Assembly (NCBI GenBank): GCA_027600665.1
Contig: JADGJL010000422.1
Location: 1-21,731 of the forward strand
Source of the DNA: Irineochytrium annulatum
Taxonomy: Eukaryota > Chytridiomycota > Chytridiomycetes > Chytridiales > Chytridiaceae
DNA: 21,731 bases
Reading direction: 5' to 3'
The notes under the pieces are model-generated. The model searched no databases. It saw only the letters and a program-made list of their open reading frames with translations, and was not told the DNA's origin. The position numbers were made by a program, and so were the translations under genes. How positions within the stretch are numbered: position 1 is the stretch's first letter; each line of letters opens with the position of its first letter. This document shows positions 10,101 through 20,604 of the stretch, one piece after another.

Positions 10101-13100
10101 TTATCTTCCGCGTCCAGCGGACCCATGTTGGTATGCGGGAGTCATTCGCGGTGGTGGTAATCCGACGAGGGAGGACAGGGATAAGAATGTCAAGGGCTTG
10201 CTTAACTAAGACGCGCCCTTCCGCTTGGTGTGCCCGCAGCAAAGCCACAAAAATCTGAATGACAATCTTCGAAGGTGTGTCGTATTGCTCAATAAATCGA
10301 GCTAGTAACACGTATGCAGCTTGTTTACATGTGACGTCGTCAAGCTTCAAATGGTTCCAAGCAAACTTTATCACATCTCTTCTTGACTCGTTAATGATTT
10401 GAGGAGCAAACTGAACAAGAAGAGTTGTCAACTGCAGTAGCTCCACTTTGAAGGAGTCATCGGATATTTGCTGGTCTGGAGACTCGGACAACGATGGGTG
10501 CCATATGCGACTGTGAATGAGCTCGATCGTTCTGGTATCTATGATCTCGTGGGCTTCGTTCCGAGAGAAGGATACCAACAGCGTCGGAATAATCATATAC
10601 CGAAGAGAGATCGTTTTTTCTTGCACTGACGCTTCATCGAAATGCTGCAAAAAGTGTTCGAGAATCACCTTCTTCTTATCGTTTGAGTAAGTAAGGGCGC
10701 AATCATGGTACAAGAAGTGCTTTAAGTAACCCAGATCCAAAATATCAACAACTTTGAAAGCCTGCAGCATGGAGTACAAGATCTCGACATCAAAAAACTC
10801 CGACTTGTTGACGCCGACGAAGATTTCCAATATGTGTTGATATTCCTTCGACCGGGTCAGCGAGTTCTCAAACGCTTCTTCCGAGGAGCAGAGAAAGGTC
10901 CAGTGTACTCTCAAAGTTTTCAGCAATTCTGGGTTTTCGCAAATCCAGTTTGGGTGATATGCACTCATTTCCTTCAAGATCAACACATAACAACAGCGCA
11001 ACAACGCCGCGTTTGTCGATTCCCCCTGAGTAAAAGTCTTCTCAACCAACTTCTCCGGGCTTTTTAGTAGCTCGGCGCGCAGAGATATCGCGAGATCAGA
11101 TCTAATTATATGAACAAATAACCGGCCATATTCTTGTCGCCCTAAGTTGTTCATGAAGTAATCTACCGATTCGGCAGCGTAGCGATTTAAAAACTTGATT
11201 AGTGGAGGTCGGAAAGGGCTTGATATCGACCGGCGCATTGCCGTCTCCAAATCCAGAATGTTTCTGACAAGGTCGTCAAGAAAGATGTTCGCCGTGGGGG
11301 GCAACAAATGGAAAACATTCAATATCGCAACCATAATTTTGATTTGCTCAATCTCGCTTAACGGCTTCCCAGCTGCGTCCTCGAGTACGCTCGGGTCGGC
11401 CCACTGCCGGAGGTGATCCAACAGCTTCTTTCCGACTTCAACTTTGAAGTAATTCGGCAGAAGTTCTAACAACCGGGCCAAACCCTCAAGCCCAGACACT
11501 GACAATCTTTTGAAGTCGGAAAGATTAACTAGAATCGGCCTAAGTCCCGCCTGTAACAGGTCCTTCGGCAACTTATGTTGTTGGGATAAAACAAATTGTA
11601 ATCCTTACAAAATTAATGATCAAAAAGCCCATCTCGCCTTTTTACCTTTATACGCAACTTCAACAACGTCGGGAGCTTTAGCATAAAGAGATTTGAAAAA
11701 AACCGCGATAATTCTCCCTCGCGTCGTTGCCTGCCTGGCTCCCCCAAAATCTTGGCAAGCCATAGCTGCCGATAACAGTTTAATGCAAACTACTCGAAGG
11801 CTGGTAAGCGACGCCGAGTTTTTGTAGTGAGTAGGTTTGCTGACCAGAGCTTGGTCTTCTGCGTCTGCAAGTGCCAAAGCCTCATGTAACAATCTGATAA
11901 GCTCATCGCTGAAGCTTAGAAGCGGCGGCCTCAGAGTCAAACAATAGGTTATTGCATCTATGTGTCCGATCTGCATAGCAAACGGTAGAGCACGTAGAGG
12001 TTTCGCAAAAATCGGGGAGAGCAAGCGTTCACGTACAGGCGTTAGTAAGTCCGTAACGGCCGTCTCCGTCAAAGTTGCGAGCAATTGGAACGTTTGCTGA
12101 ATTGTTTCCCGGACGGTGCTATTCGAATTTGAAAGCTCGGATATAAGGAGTGAAATCAGACTGCTAAACTTCGATTGCCGTTCCGCACTTTCGCCCTCCC
12201 CTTTCTTGTTGCACACCGACAAAACATGTGATAACGTCGCGATAGCATCCTCAGTATTAGCAGAAGCCATTTCCGGAGAAGTATCTTTCAATACATAAAG
12301 GAGTGCTTTAACAAAATCAAGTTCGTGATCCAACATCCACTTTGTTCCCAGCTCAAGCTGGGATGACAAAATCGATATCCCGTGGCAGCCGCCACTCTTC
12401 TTGAACCATTCTTGCCGGTAGCAGCATGAGCAAAACCTCGACGCGAGCGTGTCAAACACGTTGAGCTCATCAATTTGCACATTTCTCCACGATGACAGCA
12501 GAGACCGGCAAGAAGATGTGAACATAAGAAGGGCTTTCTCAGCAAAACGGCGTTGTTCTGGCAATTCGGAGGTAAAGGACTTCACAATTGCATCGATGAA
12601 CCCGTCAATTCGTGTGACCGGGGCGCTCAAGATTGCATCCGTCGGCTGGAACCCTCGACGCTTGGTCGTTTTCTTCGCTTCATCTACCGCCTCCGAAATG
12701 CATACGAGTGCAAAGTGATAGCACAGATTGGAAATGATCTTTTCTGCAGCGTCATGCAGTGAAGGCAGGGACGTCGCTAACAAAAAGAGGGACACGACCT
12801 TGCTTAGAGCTTTATCAAACGACTCCTTCTTGTCTCGAGATAACAACGGAGGAGGAATAAACGGTGACGGCTCGACGCTTTCTTCACCCGGCTTATCAAT
12901 CTCCATCGACGAAGGATCTGATGCGTGGTCGCCCGGGATATCGGCTTGAAGCAGACAATCGGCGGAGTTTTCATCGACATCCAGCAACAGGGGTATACAA
13001 GATCTAGCAAATTGGAATGCTTGCTGCACTGCGAAGTCCGTACTCCCGGGGTTTTCAAGAATCTTGAATGCGACATCTAAGGGATAATCCAAAGATATCA

Positions 13101-16100
13101 TTTGCGGTCGATCACTTTGATTGAAAACGAAGTACACGTCTAGACCACTTTCCAGGTTCTGCTTCGAATTCAACCGCAAAGACTCATTCTGCAACCGTCG
13201 GTTGCGGCCCCCAAGCTTTCCCAATATTCGCATAGTAGTATGGCTGTGTTCTGTCTTATATGGTAGCGGCCGAAGATGCCGCCATAACCCCGCCATCAGG
13301 TCTGCTATCACAGGACTTAAAATCGGCTCCAGGAAATCTTGCGTCAAGTTGTCAATGCACAACTCTAAAGTGCGCAATCCCTGACTGACAAGTTCAGGCC
13401 CTGCTTGCAGAGCAATTACGAGAGGCTTCATCAGGTATGAGAGATAGGGTAGCAGAACGCTTAAGCGAACGGGGACGGTTAAACAGAGCTCCACAAATAG
13501 TTCCTTCATCTGCTGCTTGTGCGCCGTTGCAAGCAAATTGTTCAAACCCTCAAGCAAAACCTCCAATAGCGGTAAGACTTCCTGATACAGCGCCTCGAAC
13601 CGGCCGCCTCCGATACTTCTGAACAGGTTCCGCAGGAGTTGAAAATAATTATGAGGGTCTTTCGCTTTCGCAGAGAGCTTCATCGACTTCAGAATGATAG
13701 TGCCGACGTGGGGTCGAAGGACACCCTCATTTCTGTCAGGATACTTCGAGACGGCCATGAATACGATCTTGAACATCCGCAACATCGCTAGCGAGAAGGT
13801 TTGATCCTCCGCACCGAGCATCTCCAGACGATCGACGAGAAACCGGAGAACCAAGCCAGCGAAGTTCGGAGAGACGGCAACGAAGTTTGGCTGTGCCACG
13901 GAGGCATTAGGAGTGTTAACCAATCCCAGCAGATACTGAGGCAGCGCTTGCAAACCCGGATTTGTTAGGATTCGGTCAAATAGTAAGGGGATTTGGGACG
14001 AAAAGATTTCCTGAAACACCGACGGTTCGACATATGTGAAGACGGCCGCGAAGTGCTCGAAAACTTCCTTATCCTCTTTTACAATTCCTTGAGACGGCTT
14101 ATCAGCGAGACTTTCCAAAAGTTTGCCGTCGGGCCCGAAGTTTTCGATAATATAGTAATCAAAACATTTCAGGCCATCACAGAACAAGCGAACGAAAATC
14201 TGGACCTCGTCCTCCGAAAAGCCCCGGGTGACGTCAGCTTCATTGCCACCCGGTTGCGGATTATACCCTCGGAGCGTCTGCAAGAGCTGCTTGAATGCGC
14301 CGACAACTGTCTTTAACAAGGTTCTAATGTCTACGGGAAGAATTAAAATCTAAATTTATGGATGTACACCATACCTTTAACAACGTCAGTCGAAGAGTCG
14401 AGCATTTTTGTTGAGGTCCGTATTGGTTGCGCGTAGCCCAAATCGAGGTAACCATCCATCTCTAAATGGGACGCAAAGTTCTCATTTTGCACGGCGACGT
14501 GCGATTTCTTCTTGTGATGGCTAATGACTACTGATGTGAAAGCCAAGCTCAACGCTGTGAACTTCTGAGTAAATGCATCCAAAATGCGAATGAGAAGTCC
14601 GCGCCCTATGAATATGCGTTTACATTCAACTCTCCAAACCATGCAAACCTTCACCATGGCCGAGACAATCGATAAGATTTGAGAGGAGCTTTGCGCACGA
14701 CGTCTGAAAACTGGGAGCGAAACTAACGTCATGCAGGTTACGAGCGTAGATATGAATGATTCGCGATAATTGTTCTCGGGACAACTCGTTTCTGATGCTT
14801 ATGATTAAATCGACCAACACTCCACCGTACGCTAGTGGGCGCAGCGTTTCGCGAGACGTCACTCCTGTCCCCGAGAGCACGTCTTCGTTCAATAGGGTGT
14901 CGATGTGTTTTACAAACGCGCTCCTGAAATCGGTGAACCAAATATGCCTGGATGCAACCAGCAGCTCCTACAAAATAGCAAAAAACTTAAGCACAAACTT
15001 TCCCCCTCCTGCGAACCTTTCTTTGAACGGAGGCTTCCGGAGGGCAATCTTTAAGAAGACTAACAACGGCCTCGGCAACGGTATTTTCATGCGGCTTCAT
15101 GTACTGCGCGTACATGCGGAGAATGTACGCCACAAACGAAACCGTCTACACGGCTTAGCGTTCATCGTTGACATTCAGCCCACCTTAACCTGAAGCGACT
15201 TAAAATCGCCGTACGCAGCCCGGTTTCTGATTTCTGGGCTCACGCCCACAAAGATTGTCCCGCGTTGGGCAGCTTCGTCATGTGCTTTTTTTTGCGCCTC
15301 GGGCTGAAGCAACAACACCTAGAAAATGTGAGTTCGACAGGGGAAATCCTAGCGAGAAACCTGGATAATTAGTGGAACCAGTTGAGGAACGTTTGCTCCA
15401 ACGGACGCCTTGTGCACATTGAACAGCATGGCGATAATCATCGGGCAGTCCGTCAACACTTTGAAACTGTATAAACTCTTGGCAAGTACGCGCTGGGATT
15501 CATTGGAGGCATCAGCCGAGGGCGAAACTGGTTGCGAGCCTGGTGCGGCGCTCGCCTAGGAAGACGTAAGAAACGATGAAAGTATAACACGAGAAAAATA
15601 CCGGGTCGTCAAAAGTTTCCCGGACAGCTTGCGCCATGTTCTGGTACATCTCGCTTACGATATCAAAGAAGGGCTGAACTTGATCTTCCAGAGCTCCCTT
15701 GTAGACTTTGTGCATTTCGGATATTATCTTCAGGCTTATGACGGCGTTTTCTTCGTTGTCGCACCGCAAAAGCTGCATGAGGAGTTTGATCAAATCGGGT
15801 ATATAGTTCCTCAGCGAATCATTCAGGGGGAAGCGGTGAATAATCTCAAGGATGATATTCCTTAATTTCTATCACAAGTGAGAAACCACTCTTGTGCTCA
15901 CAAAAATTCAACCTGTGTGGGCGATGTGTTGCTGAAAACGGGAGGGGTCGTCGTCAAAATAAACTGGAACGCCGGCATTAGCAAAGATAATATTCGCGGG
16001 TGCTCAGGAGTCTGAAATAAATCGATGGAGTCCCGAAGTTCCGATACGATTTTGACTTTAATCTCGACATCTGGTAATATTTAGCTTTCAAGAAGGTATA

Positions 16101-16264
16101 AATTCTTACCGATGGATCCATTCTGCAGACTATTGGCGTAGGCTGGGCAGGCAATCAGAAAAAAAATCCGGAAAAAGGATTCACTCACTCTCGCATGTTA
16201 CGATCGATAAGGCCTGTTCAAAGAAGCAATATGAGGCTCTGATCACTGAAAGCGGGCCTACCAT
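4190..16264 (-). CDS. TRA1: TRA1/TRRAP, SAGA and NuA4 scaffold pseudokinase
   Basis: 22 exons on the minus strand, in transcript order: 16264-16189, 16142-16110, 16070-15913, 15868-15602, 15555-15361, 15318-15190, 15145-15017, 14967-14655, 14605-14375, 14330-11646, 11603-7660, 7622-6495, 6438-6064, 6012-5914, 5870-5664, 5619-5417, 5371-5137, 5094-5014, 4959-4782, 4727-4576, 4518-4345, 4303-4190. They total 11,106 nt (3,701 residues), close to yeast Tra1 and human TRRAP, and every phase matches. Family blocks include [119 protein letters not shown] and the FATC end [13 protein letters not shown]. Order: long HEAT array, FAT, kinase-like domain, FATC. The family recruits SAGA and NuA4 to activators. 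DFG is absent (ELLP instead). The first two short exons are the least certain part. Confidence 0.95.
4834..4854 (-). other. Degenerate catalytic loop of the TRA1 pseudokinase
   Basis: Residues about 3532-3538 read GQRHPHK, where active PIKKs such as mTOR have GDRHPSN. The following KTGKI also matches active kinases, but the DFG position reads ELLP. The catalytic Asp, the metal-binding Asn and DFG are all replaced, so the domain should be inactive. Confidence 0.8.
5372..5416 (-). other. Stop-free 45-nt intron in TRA1
   Basis: GTTCGT...TATCAG bounds 45 nt that contain no in-frame stop. Splicing gives [17 protein letters not shown], which aligns without a gap to the human TRRAP block RLLNPCLEKRKETTKRH as I remember it. 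Reading through would insert 15 residues. Splicing is therefore favoured, but retention would not break the frame. Confidence 0.75.
6002..6063 (-). other. TRA1 intron 13 with two alternative boundaries
   Basis: Two 51-nt solutions keep frame. One is a GC-AG intron, 6063 down to 6013 (CAG|GCAATA...TTATTAG). The other is a GT-AG intron, 6052 down to 6002 (GTAAAG...GGCTAG). They differ by an 11-nt shift and give QLAR or AILQ before DPADSGQ. A TGCTAAC branch-like site followed by a T tract favours the first AG, which requires the GC donor. I used the GC-AG version in the exon list. Confidence 0.6.
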
Positions 16265-16509
16265 GCCTGTCGAAGCAGGGAGGAATCCCAATGTCCGATA
16301 ATCGGACCCGCCCTAATGAGCGAAGGTGACAATTCTTTATTCAAGCCACGACTGAGCTGACTGGAAAAGCTGGTAGTTCAAATCACGCAGTAGTACTTCA
16401 AGGTTTTGTCATAGTTACTTTGATAAAAGAGTGTTCTTTTTTTTTTTTTTGTATCAAAATAGCATCCAAACAAGCGTGAAAGTACATCTTTACCAAAAAA
16501 TACAATCTG
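16265..16509. promoter_or_regulatory. TRA1 upstream region and END3 3' flank
   Basis: This 245-bp spacer separates the END3 stop from the TRA1 start; both genes run leftward. It holds a perfect inverted repeat GTCCGAT-A-ATCGGAC at 16293-16307, about 30 bp before the TRA1 ATG, which contains CCG-N5-CGG. It also has a run of T at about 16436-16450, which is a run of A on the transcribed minus strand after END3. The TRA1 ATG has G at -3 and G at +4. Confidence 0.4.
16293..16307. promoter_or_regulatory. Inverted repeat with CCG-N5-CGG core
   Basis: GTCCGAT, A, ATCGGAC is a perfect 7-bp inverted repeat around a single central base. Fungal Zn2Cys6 factors commonly bind paired CGG triplets with fixed spacing, so this is a candidate site. 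It is one occurrence and could be chance. Confidence 0.3.
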
Positions 16510-17383
16510 TCATCTTTCACGCGCCAATTCCGCATTTGCAGCCTCCAAGGCTCTCGATATATCCGCCTTTCGCTGCTCCAAAAACTGCCTGTCCTTCTTC
16601 AGCCCTGCAAGCAACTCGTTCGCGCTGGCCACCGCCGCCGGATCCGGCCCCGACGATCCCGATTGCAGTTGCTTCTGTCCCTCCTTCAACATACCAATGT
16701 CGTCTTTAATGGCCGCGAGATGTCTCTTTTTGTAGTTGGCGAGCCCCTCGAACTCATCTTTCGCGACAGAAAGTTCCGCGATCTTGTCGTCGGCACGAAG
16801 CCGCTCCTCCTCGGCCGTCTTCAGCTCCTCCTCGACCGTCCTAAGCTCGACCTGGATTGTCGCGATGTCCTTTGTGCTGCTCGCGCCGGGATCGCGCGTT
16901 CCCAAAATCGTCCGCGTGAAGACCTTGCTTTCCGCTCTCTGCAACCAATTCCTTCAGCGCCAGAAGCAAGATAACAACGGACAAGCTAATATGAACCTCC
17001 TTAAGGAATGCCTCCTTGATGTTAAGCGGCACCCCAATCGGCAGCGGCTTGCCCTTCCTTCTGCTGTCCAAGATGTGCTTAAAGTACACGAACTGCTCCT
17101 GGTTGATAGTGGGTGCGCTAAGCGATACTAGAGCCCTAATGAAAGCTGTCAGCGCTGATCGTCAGCAGCATTCTACCATATCTGAACAAAGTCCTCCTGC
17201 GACAAACGCGATACTTGGAAAAGCTGTTCGAGCTGTGATACTGCAGGGGATCAGATACCAGACTTCGAAGGACAAGAACTTGCATGCTAACGAGTCCTCC
17301 CCATTCTTGCAAAGCTTCGCAAATTCGCTCTCGCGGGCGAACCGATCGCTGGGGGAGATATACCAGTCGAAGGACTCGGCCAT
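16510..17383 (-). CDS. END3: END3-like endocytosis protein lacking the first EH domain
   Basis: Four exons on the minus strand (17383-17284, 17240-17177, 17135-16997, 16938-16510) give 243 residues. FDWYISPSD (residues about 5-13), then SQLEQLFQVSRLSQEDFVQI, WALVS and YFKHILDSRRKGKPLPIGVP match the second EH-like domain of fungal End3. The C-terminal half is a charged coiled coil with the End3-type block FEGLANYKKRHL. End3 works with Pan1 and Sla1 at actin patches. Yeast End3 is about 350 residues with an N-terminal EH domain; no frame upstream here shows an EH1 pattern. An in-frame ATG at 17453-17455 would add 24 residues, and the frame stays open to 17617, but that overlaps the divergent AXDND1 start. 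Intron 1 appears to be GC-AG. The start is uncertain, the family call is good. Confidence 0.8.
16939..16996 (-). other. Intron 3 of END3-like gene
   Basis: A 58-nt intron (GTTCAT...TTGCAG) joins FLKE to RAESKVFTRTILG in phase 0. Its unspliced translation (VHISLSVVILLLALK) mimics a membrane helix and should not be annotated as one. Confidence 0.65.
17241..17283 (-). other. GC-AG intron in END3-like gene
   Basis: The upstream frame offers no suitably placed GT donor that reaches the conserved SQLEQLFQVS frame with a normal intron length; the only fitting GT option gives a 31-nt intron. T|GCAAGT...CTGCAG gives 43 nt, the local standard size, joins in phase and yields NGEDSLALSQLEQLF, which fits End3. 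GCAAGT is the consensus for GC donors. Confidence 0.7.
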
Positions 17384-17459
17384 CCTTGTGATCTGTTGAA
17401 TGGCTTCGAAACTTTGACCATCCTTGATCGAGCTCAAGCCTTCACCAGCTGGCATTGCG
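17384..17459. promoter_or_regulatory. Very short divergent spacer END3/AXDND1
   Basis: Only 76 bp separate the chosen END3 ATG (17381-17383) from the first in-frame AXDND1 ATG (17460-17462). If both starts are right, the 5' UTRs must overlap. If AXDND1 really starts at the later ATG at 17700, the shared promoter could be about 320 bp and END3 could extend upstream. Confidence 0.35.
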
Positions 17460-20236
17460 ATGATACCGTCAGGACTGCTAGGAGAGATTGGGAAGCTGCG
17501 GGAGGTCGAGCGATCCCAGACGCTGGGTCGCGGATCCGTTGCTCGGAAGATTTCTACCCGTGTAAAGGCCTTTTCTCCCAAGAATGCGGACGCCCTCCCC
17601 CCGTTCACCTCCGCCACGGATGTAAGTCCGTCGCTCGCCCGCGGCCAGACGCAGCAGCATCAGCAGCAGCCGCCGACTGCATCCGGCTCCAGTCATCCGA
17701 TGAAGGTCGCCGTACCCATGACGAACCGGGAGAGCGTGTTCACGCACCAAGGGACAGCAACGCGGGTCGCCCATCTGACGCGGAGGGAGTCGACCCAGTC
17801 CGACGATCTCGCCTTCATATACGACGTGGCGGACCGGCCGATGCCCGCGAGCACGGCGGCAGGTGGGCGGCGGTTGAACAAGATATCGGAGGATGAGGGG
17901 AAGGGTAAGGAGGTTGCGCCGATAGCGGCGGACGAGCTTGCCATTGTAACGAGCCTTCAACCTGAAGTACGTTCATGCGCCCTCGCCTTTGCTTGATCTC
18001 ATTGCTGGATAGGAGCAGCCGCCCGGGAGTGAGGAAACTCACGGGCATCAATTTCCCTCACTACGGCCGACGACGAGGAAAGAAGTAGCGCTGTTAAAGC
18101 ACACGATGGTTGCCCTGCTTCAGGACCTCGGATGCGACCTGGATCAGGACTACCCGACCGAGATGCATGCATTTTTGGGCATTATCCAGGAGGAGCAGAA
18201 GATCTACGACGCCGTCTTCCAGGAGATCATCCGCCAGGTTACTGTCAACATGATTGAGCGCGGGGACGTCCTGGCCGAGATCCGTCGACGGTACGGGAAC
18301 ATGTTTACCAAGATCCCGCGGCACGTCCGGCACCTACACACGGAGCTTGTCGCGCAGCGGAAGCTGAACCGGAGGCTGTCAGAGGAGCTGCTACGATCTA
18401 AGGAGACGACGGCGGACCTGTGGGGGGAACTGGAGGTCGTCCGGAAGCACGACGTGGAGGTAACGAAGCAAGCGCAGGACGCACAGGAGAAGCTCGTGTC
18501 CGTGCTGACGCAGTCGGATAATACGGACGAGATCCTGGAGGAGTACCACAAGCTGTATCGAATGCAGAGGGATCGGCTGGAGGAGGCTGTGAGGCAGATT
18601 GAGATGGAGAAGAGGGTATGGATCGACGCGGCCACGAGCCTCGCGTTGAGAATCGGGCAAGAGCATGGGATGACGGATTTGGTGTTGTTGCAGAAGCATG
18701 AGAACTCGAGGTTGAGGGCGACGAACCACATGATCGTTATTATAAGCAACATGAACGACCTGGAGCTGGGTTCAATCGAGAGGAAAATTGAGGAGTGGCG
18801 GAGTCGGATCATTAGGCTCTCGGAGTCGGTCGTAGAGGAGGATCAACAGAACATCGAGACGCTCACAAAGATGCAAAGGGACATGAAGATGGTATTAAAG
18901 AATCTTGGAGCCAACGAGCCGATGGACGCCATCGAAGCGGAGCATCCTTTGCTGAAGATGTTCCACATCTATGACGTCAAAAGCCTAGCGGAGCACCTGA
19001 TGCGATGGGTTGAGGACATTACTTCCGTGGCCATCCGGTTCACGAGTGATAAGGATCTGACCTTCCAGGAGGAAATCCTCGTCATCCGCAAACTCGCCGA
19101 GAATTGGATCGAGCTGGGCTTGAAGCTTTTGCGGCGGAATGAGAAGAACACGAACTGTAAAGATTATATGCCGTTGACCGAGGTCCTGTCGAAGCTTGGC
19201 ATCGAGATTGAGGAGTGGATGACGAAGTTAGAGAATCGCGTGAGCGGCGAGGATGGGATCGCGAGCCATGTCATCAGTCTACAGAATCAACTCGAGGACA
19301 GGTTGGCTCATGCTTACTTTCCAATTGTCTAAGGTAATTGCAGGTATACGACATACAGCGCAAGGGATTTTGACAAGCCATTGCCGTCCTCGGAACGCAT
19401 TCAGCTAAAAGAATCTCTAAATCACTGGGTTGACCAGATAGCGCTGTTGACAAGTACGTATTGCGTTAGCCTCTAGTCGTTGATTATCTGTTCGTGTAAG
19501 GCACTCTGTCGAACTCTTCGGAGAAGGAGCAACATAAAATACCTCTCCACGTCGAGAACTGGATTAAGCGCTTGCTGGACCAGCTAAATACGGACACCGA
19601 TATTCGAAATGAGGAGAATCTGAAGCTTCACACGTCCATGGTCAGCTGGATGGTGCACCTGTTGGTGAAAGGTGGGAAGGAGAAGCCGTCGGAGAGCTGG
19701 GATAACGAGTTCTTGCAACTCGCGCAAGAGGTAAAATTCCTTTTTTTACACCCTCGTGTATGTGTGTAAGCTTATTAATATTGTACTCATTTTAGCTCAT
19801 CTCGTTCAACCTTAACCTACTGCGGGACTCATCCGATATCGAGATGGTGTCGGATGATAAGAAGGACCTGCGCGGAGTTGTCCAGTAAGGGCTTAAAAAC
19901 CATGTGTATTATTCTTATTCCGCTTAGATCTCACAGCGAGAACTGGATGACGGTTGCTAAACGGCTGCTTTCGATAGAACGCAAGAATGCCATTAAGTTG
20001 CATGGAGACAAGTGAACTACTGGATGATAATGCCGCAAACGCGATTCATCAAGAAAGGTTGCATTACAACTCGCTGTTAACGGTTTATATTTTCGCCCTT
20101 AGTAGTTTGCATACACAGTAATACACAGAACCCGTTGCCATCATCAACGACCCCATATATGATACAGAATGGGCCACTCCAAAGAACGCTGGCTGAGTCA
20201 TTACTAGCTAAGAACGATGACAGGCAAAGGTTGTAA
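17460..20236 (+). CDS. AXDND1: AXDND1-like axonemal dynein light chain domain protein
   Basis: Exons 17460-17966, 18013-19301, 19344-19453, 19501-19730, 19796-19884, 19928-20011, 20058-20082 and 20129-20236 total 2,442 nt (813 residues), with all phases consistent and introns of 42-65 nt. The block DDLAFIYDV (about 115-123) matches the N-terminal DISFLYDV of vertebrate AXDND1. FPSLRPTTRKEVALL then leads to QEIIRQVTVNMIERGDVL (about 239-256), the signature of the axonemal dynein light chain (p28/DNALI1) fold. A long coiled coil follows (EEYHKLYRMQRDRLEEA). The protein is thought to act in the flagellar axoneme or its assembly. The start could instead be the ATG at 17700 (733 residues). A GTAAGT at 17622 could mark a stop-free 42-nt intron. 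The 3' end is the first stop, but coding-like sequence continues beyond it. Confidence 0.8.
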
Positions 20237-20604
20237 CGCAAGCGATCGATACAGTGTAAAGAAAGTTAATCCACGGCAGCGCTTAAACCCTGTTGTGACG
20301 GCGTTCGATGCTTGGTGAGTGCGCAATCTCTGGATGAAGGTGCGTTCCTGTTTTTGGTCAACCAACGCTGCAACTAGCGGCCGCCTCAATCCTTCCCTCA
20401 GAAACCGCGAAGTTGCTTAGTAATTCGGATGTACGATCTCCTCGCTCCAGCGAAGAGGCTGAGGATAGGTGGCAGAGCGTCCTGACCATGGTCCGCCACG
20501 TAGGTGTAATTACATTATCCATTTTGAAGATCCATAATCACTAGACAAACATATCCTGTCTGCCTTGTTCTGCAAATGCAATAATTTGCGCGCGTATAGA
20601 TATA
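20237..20604. other. Convergent spacer with coding-like fragments
   Basis: This 368-bp region lies between the AXDND1 stop and the NTMT1 stop. It holds a protein-like plus-strand frame at 20217-20318 (ending VNPRQRLNPVVTAFDAW), a strong donor GTGAGT at 20315, an acceptor CCCTCAG at 20395-20401, and an open frame from 20404 to 20541 (containing SEEAEDRWQSVLTMVRHV). I could not join these in frame to AXDND1 with introns of normal size. Confidence 0.4.

Noticed and set aside
4190..16264. TRA1 as a pseudogene broken by many stops and frameshifts
   Set aside because: Every break coincides with splice-like borders about 37-57 nt apart, and all 22 exons join in phase to a full-length protein.
16360..16390. 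tRNA-like B box (GTTCAAATC)
   Set aside because: No matching A box, acceptor stem or cloverleaf could be paired around it.
16939..16996. Transmembrane helix in the END3-like protein
   Set aside because: The hydrophobic run is the translation of an intron; End3 proteins are not membrane proteins.
17396..17896. Plus-strand ORF of 166 codons in another frame
   Set aside because: It overlaps AXDND1 exon 1 in a different frame; only the 17460 frame reaches DDLAFIYDV and joins exon 2.
18204..18812. Long minus-strand ORF of 202 codons
   Set aside because: It lies antisense to the AXDND1 coiled-coil exon; its Ser/Cys/Arg-rich translation is a typical shadow of charged helical codons.
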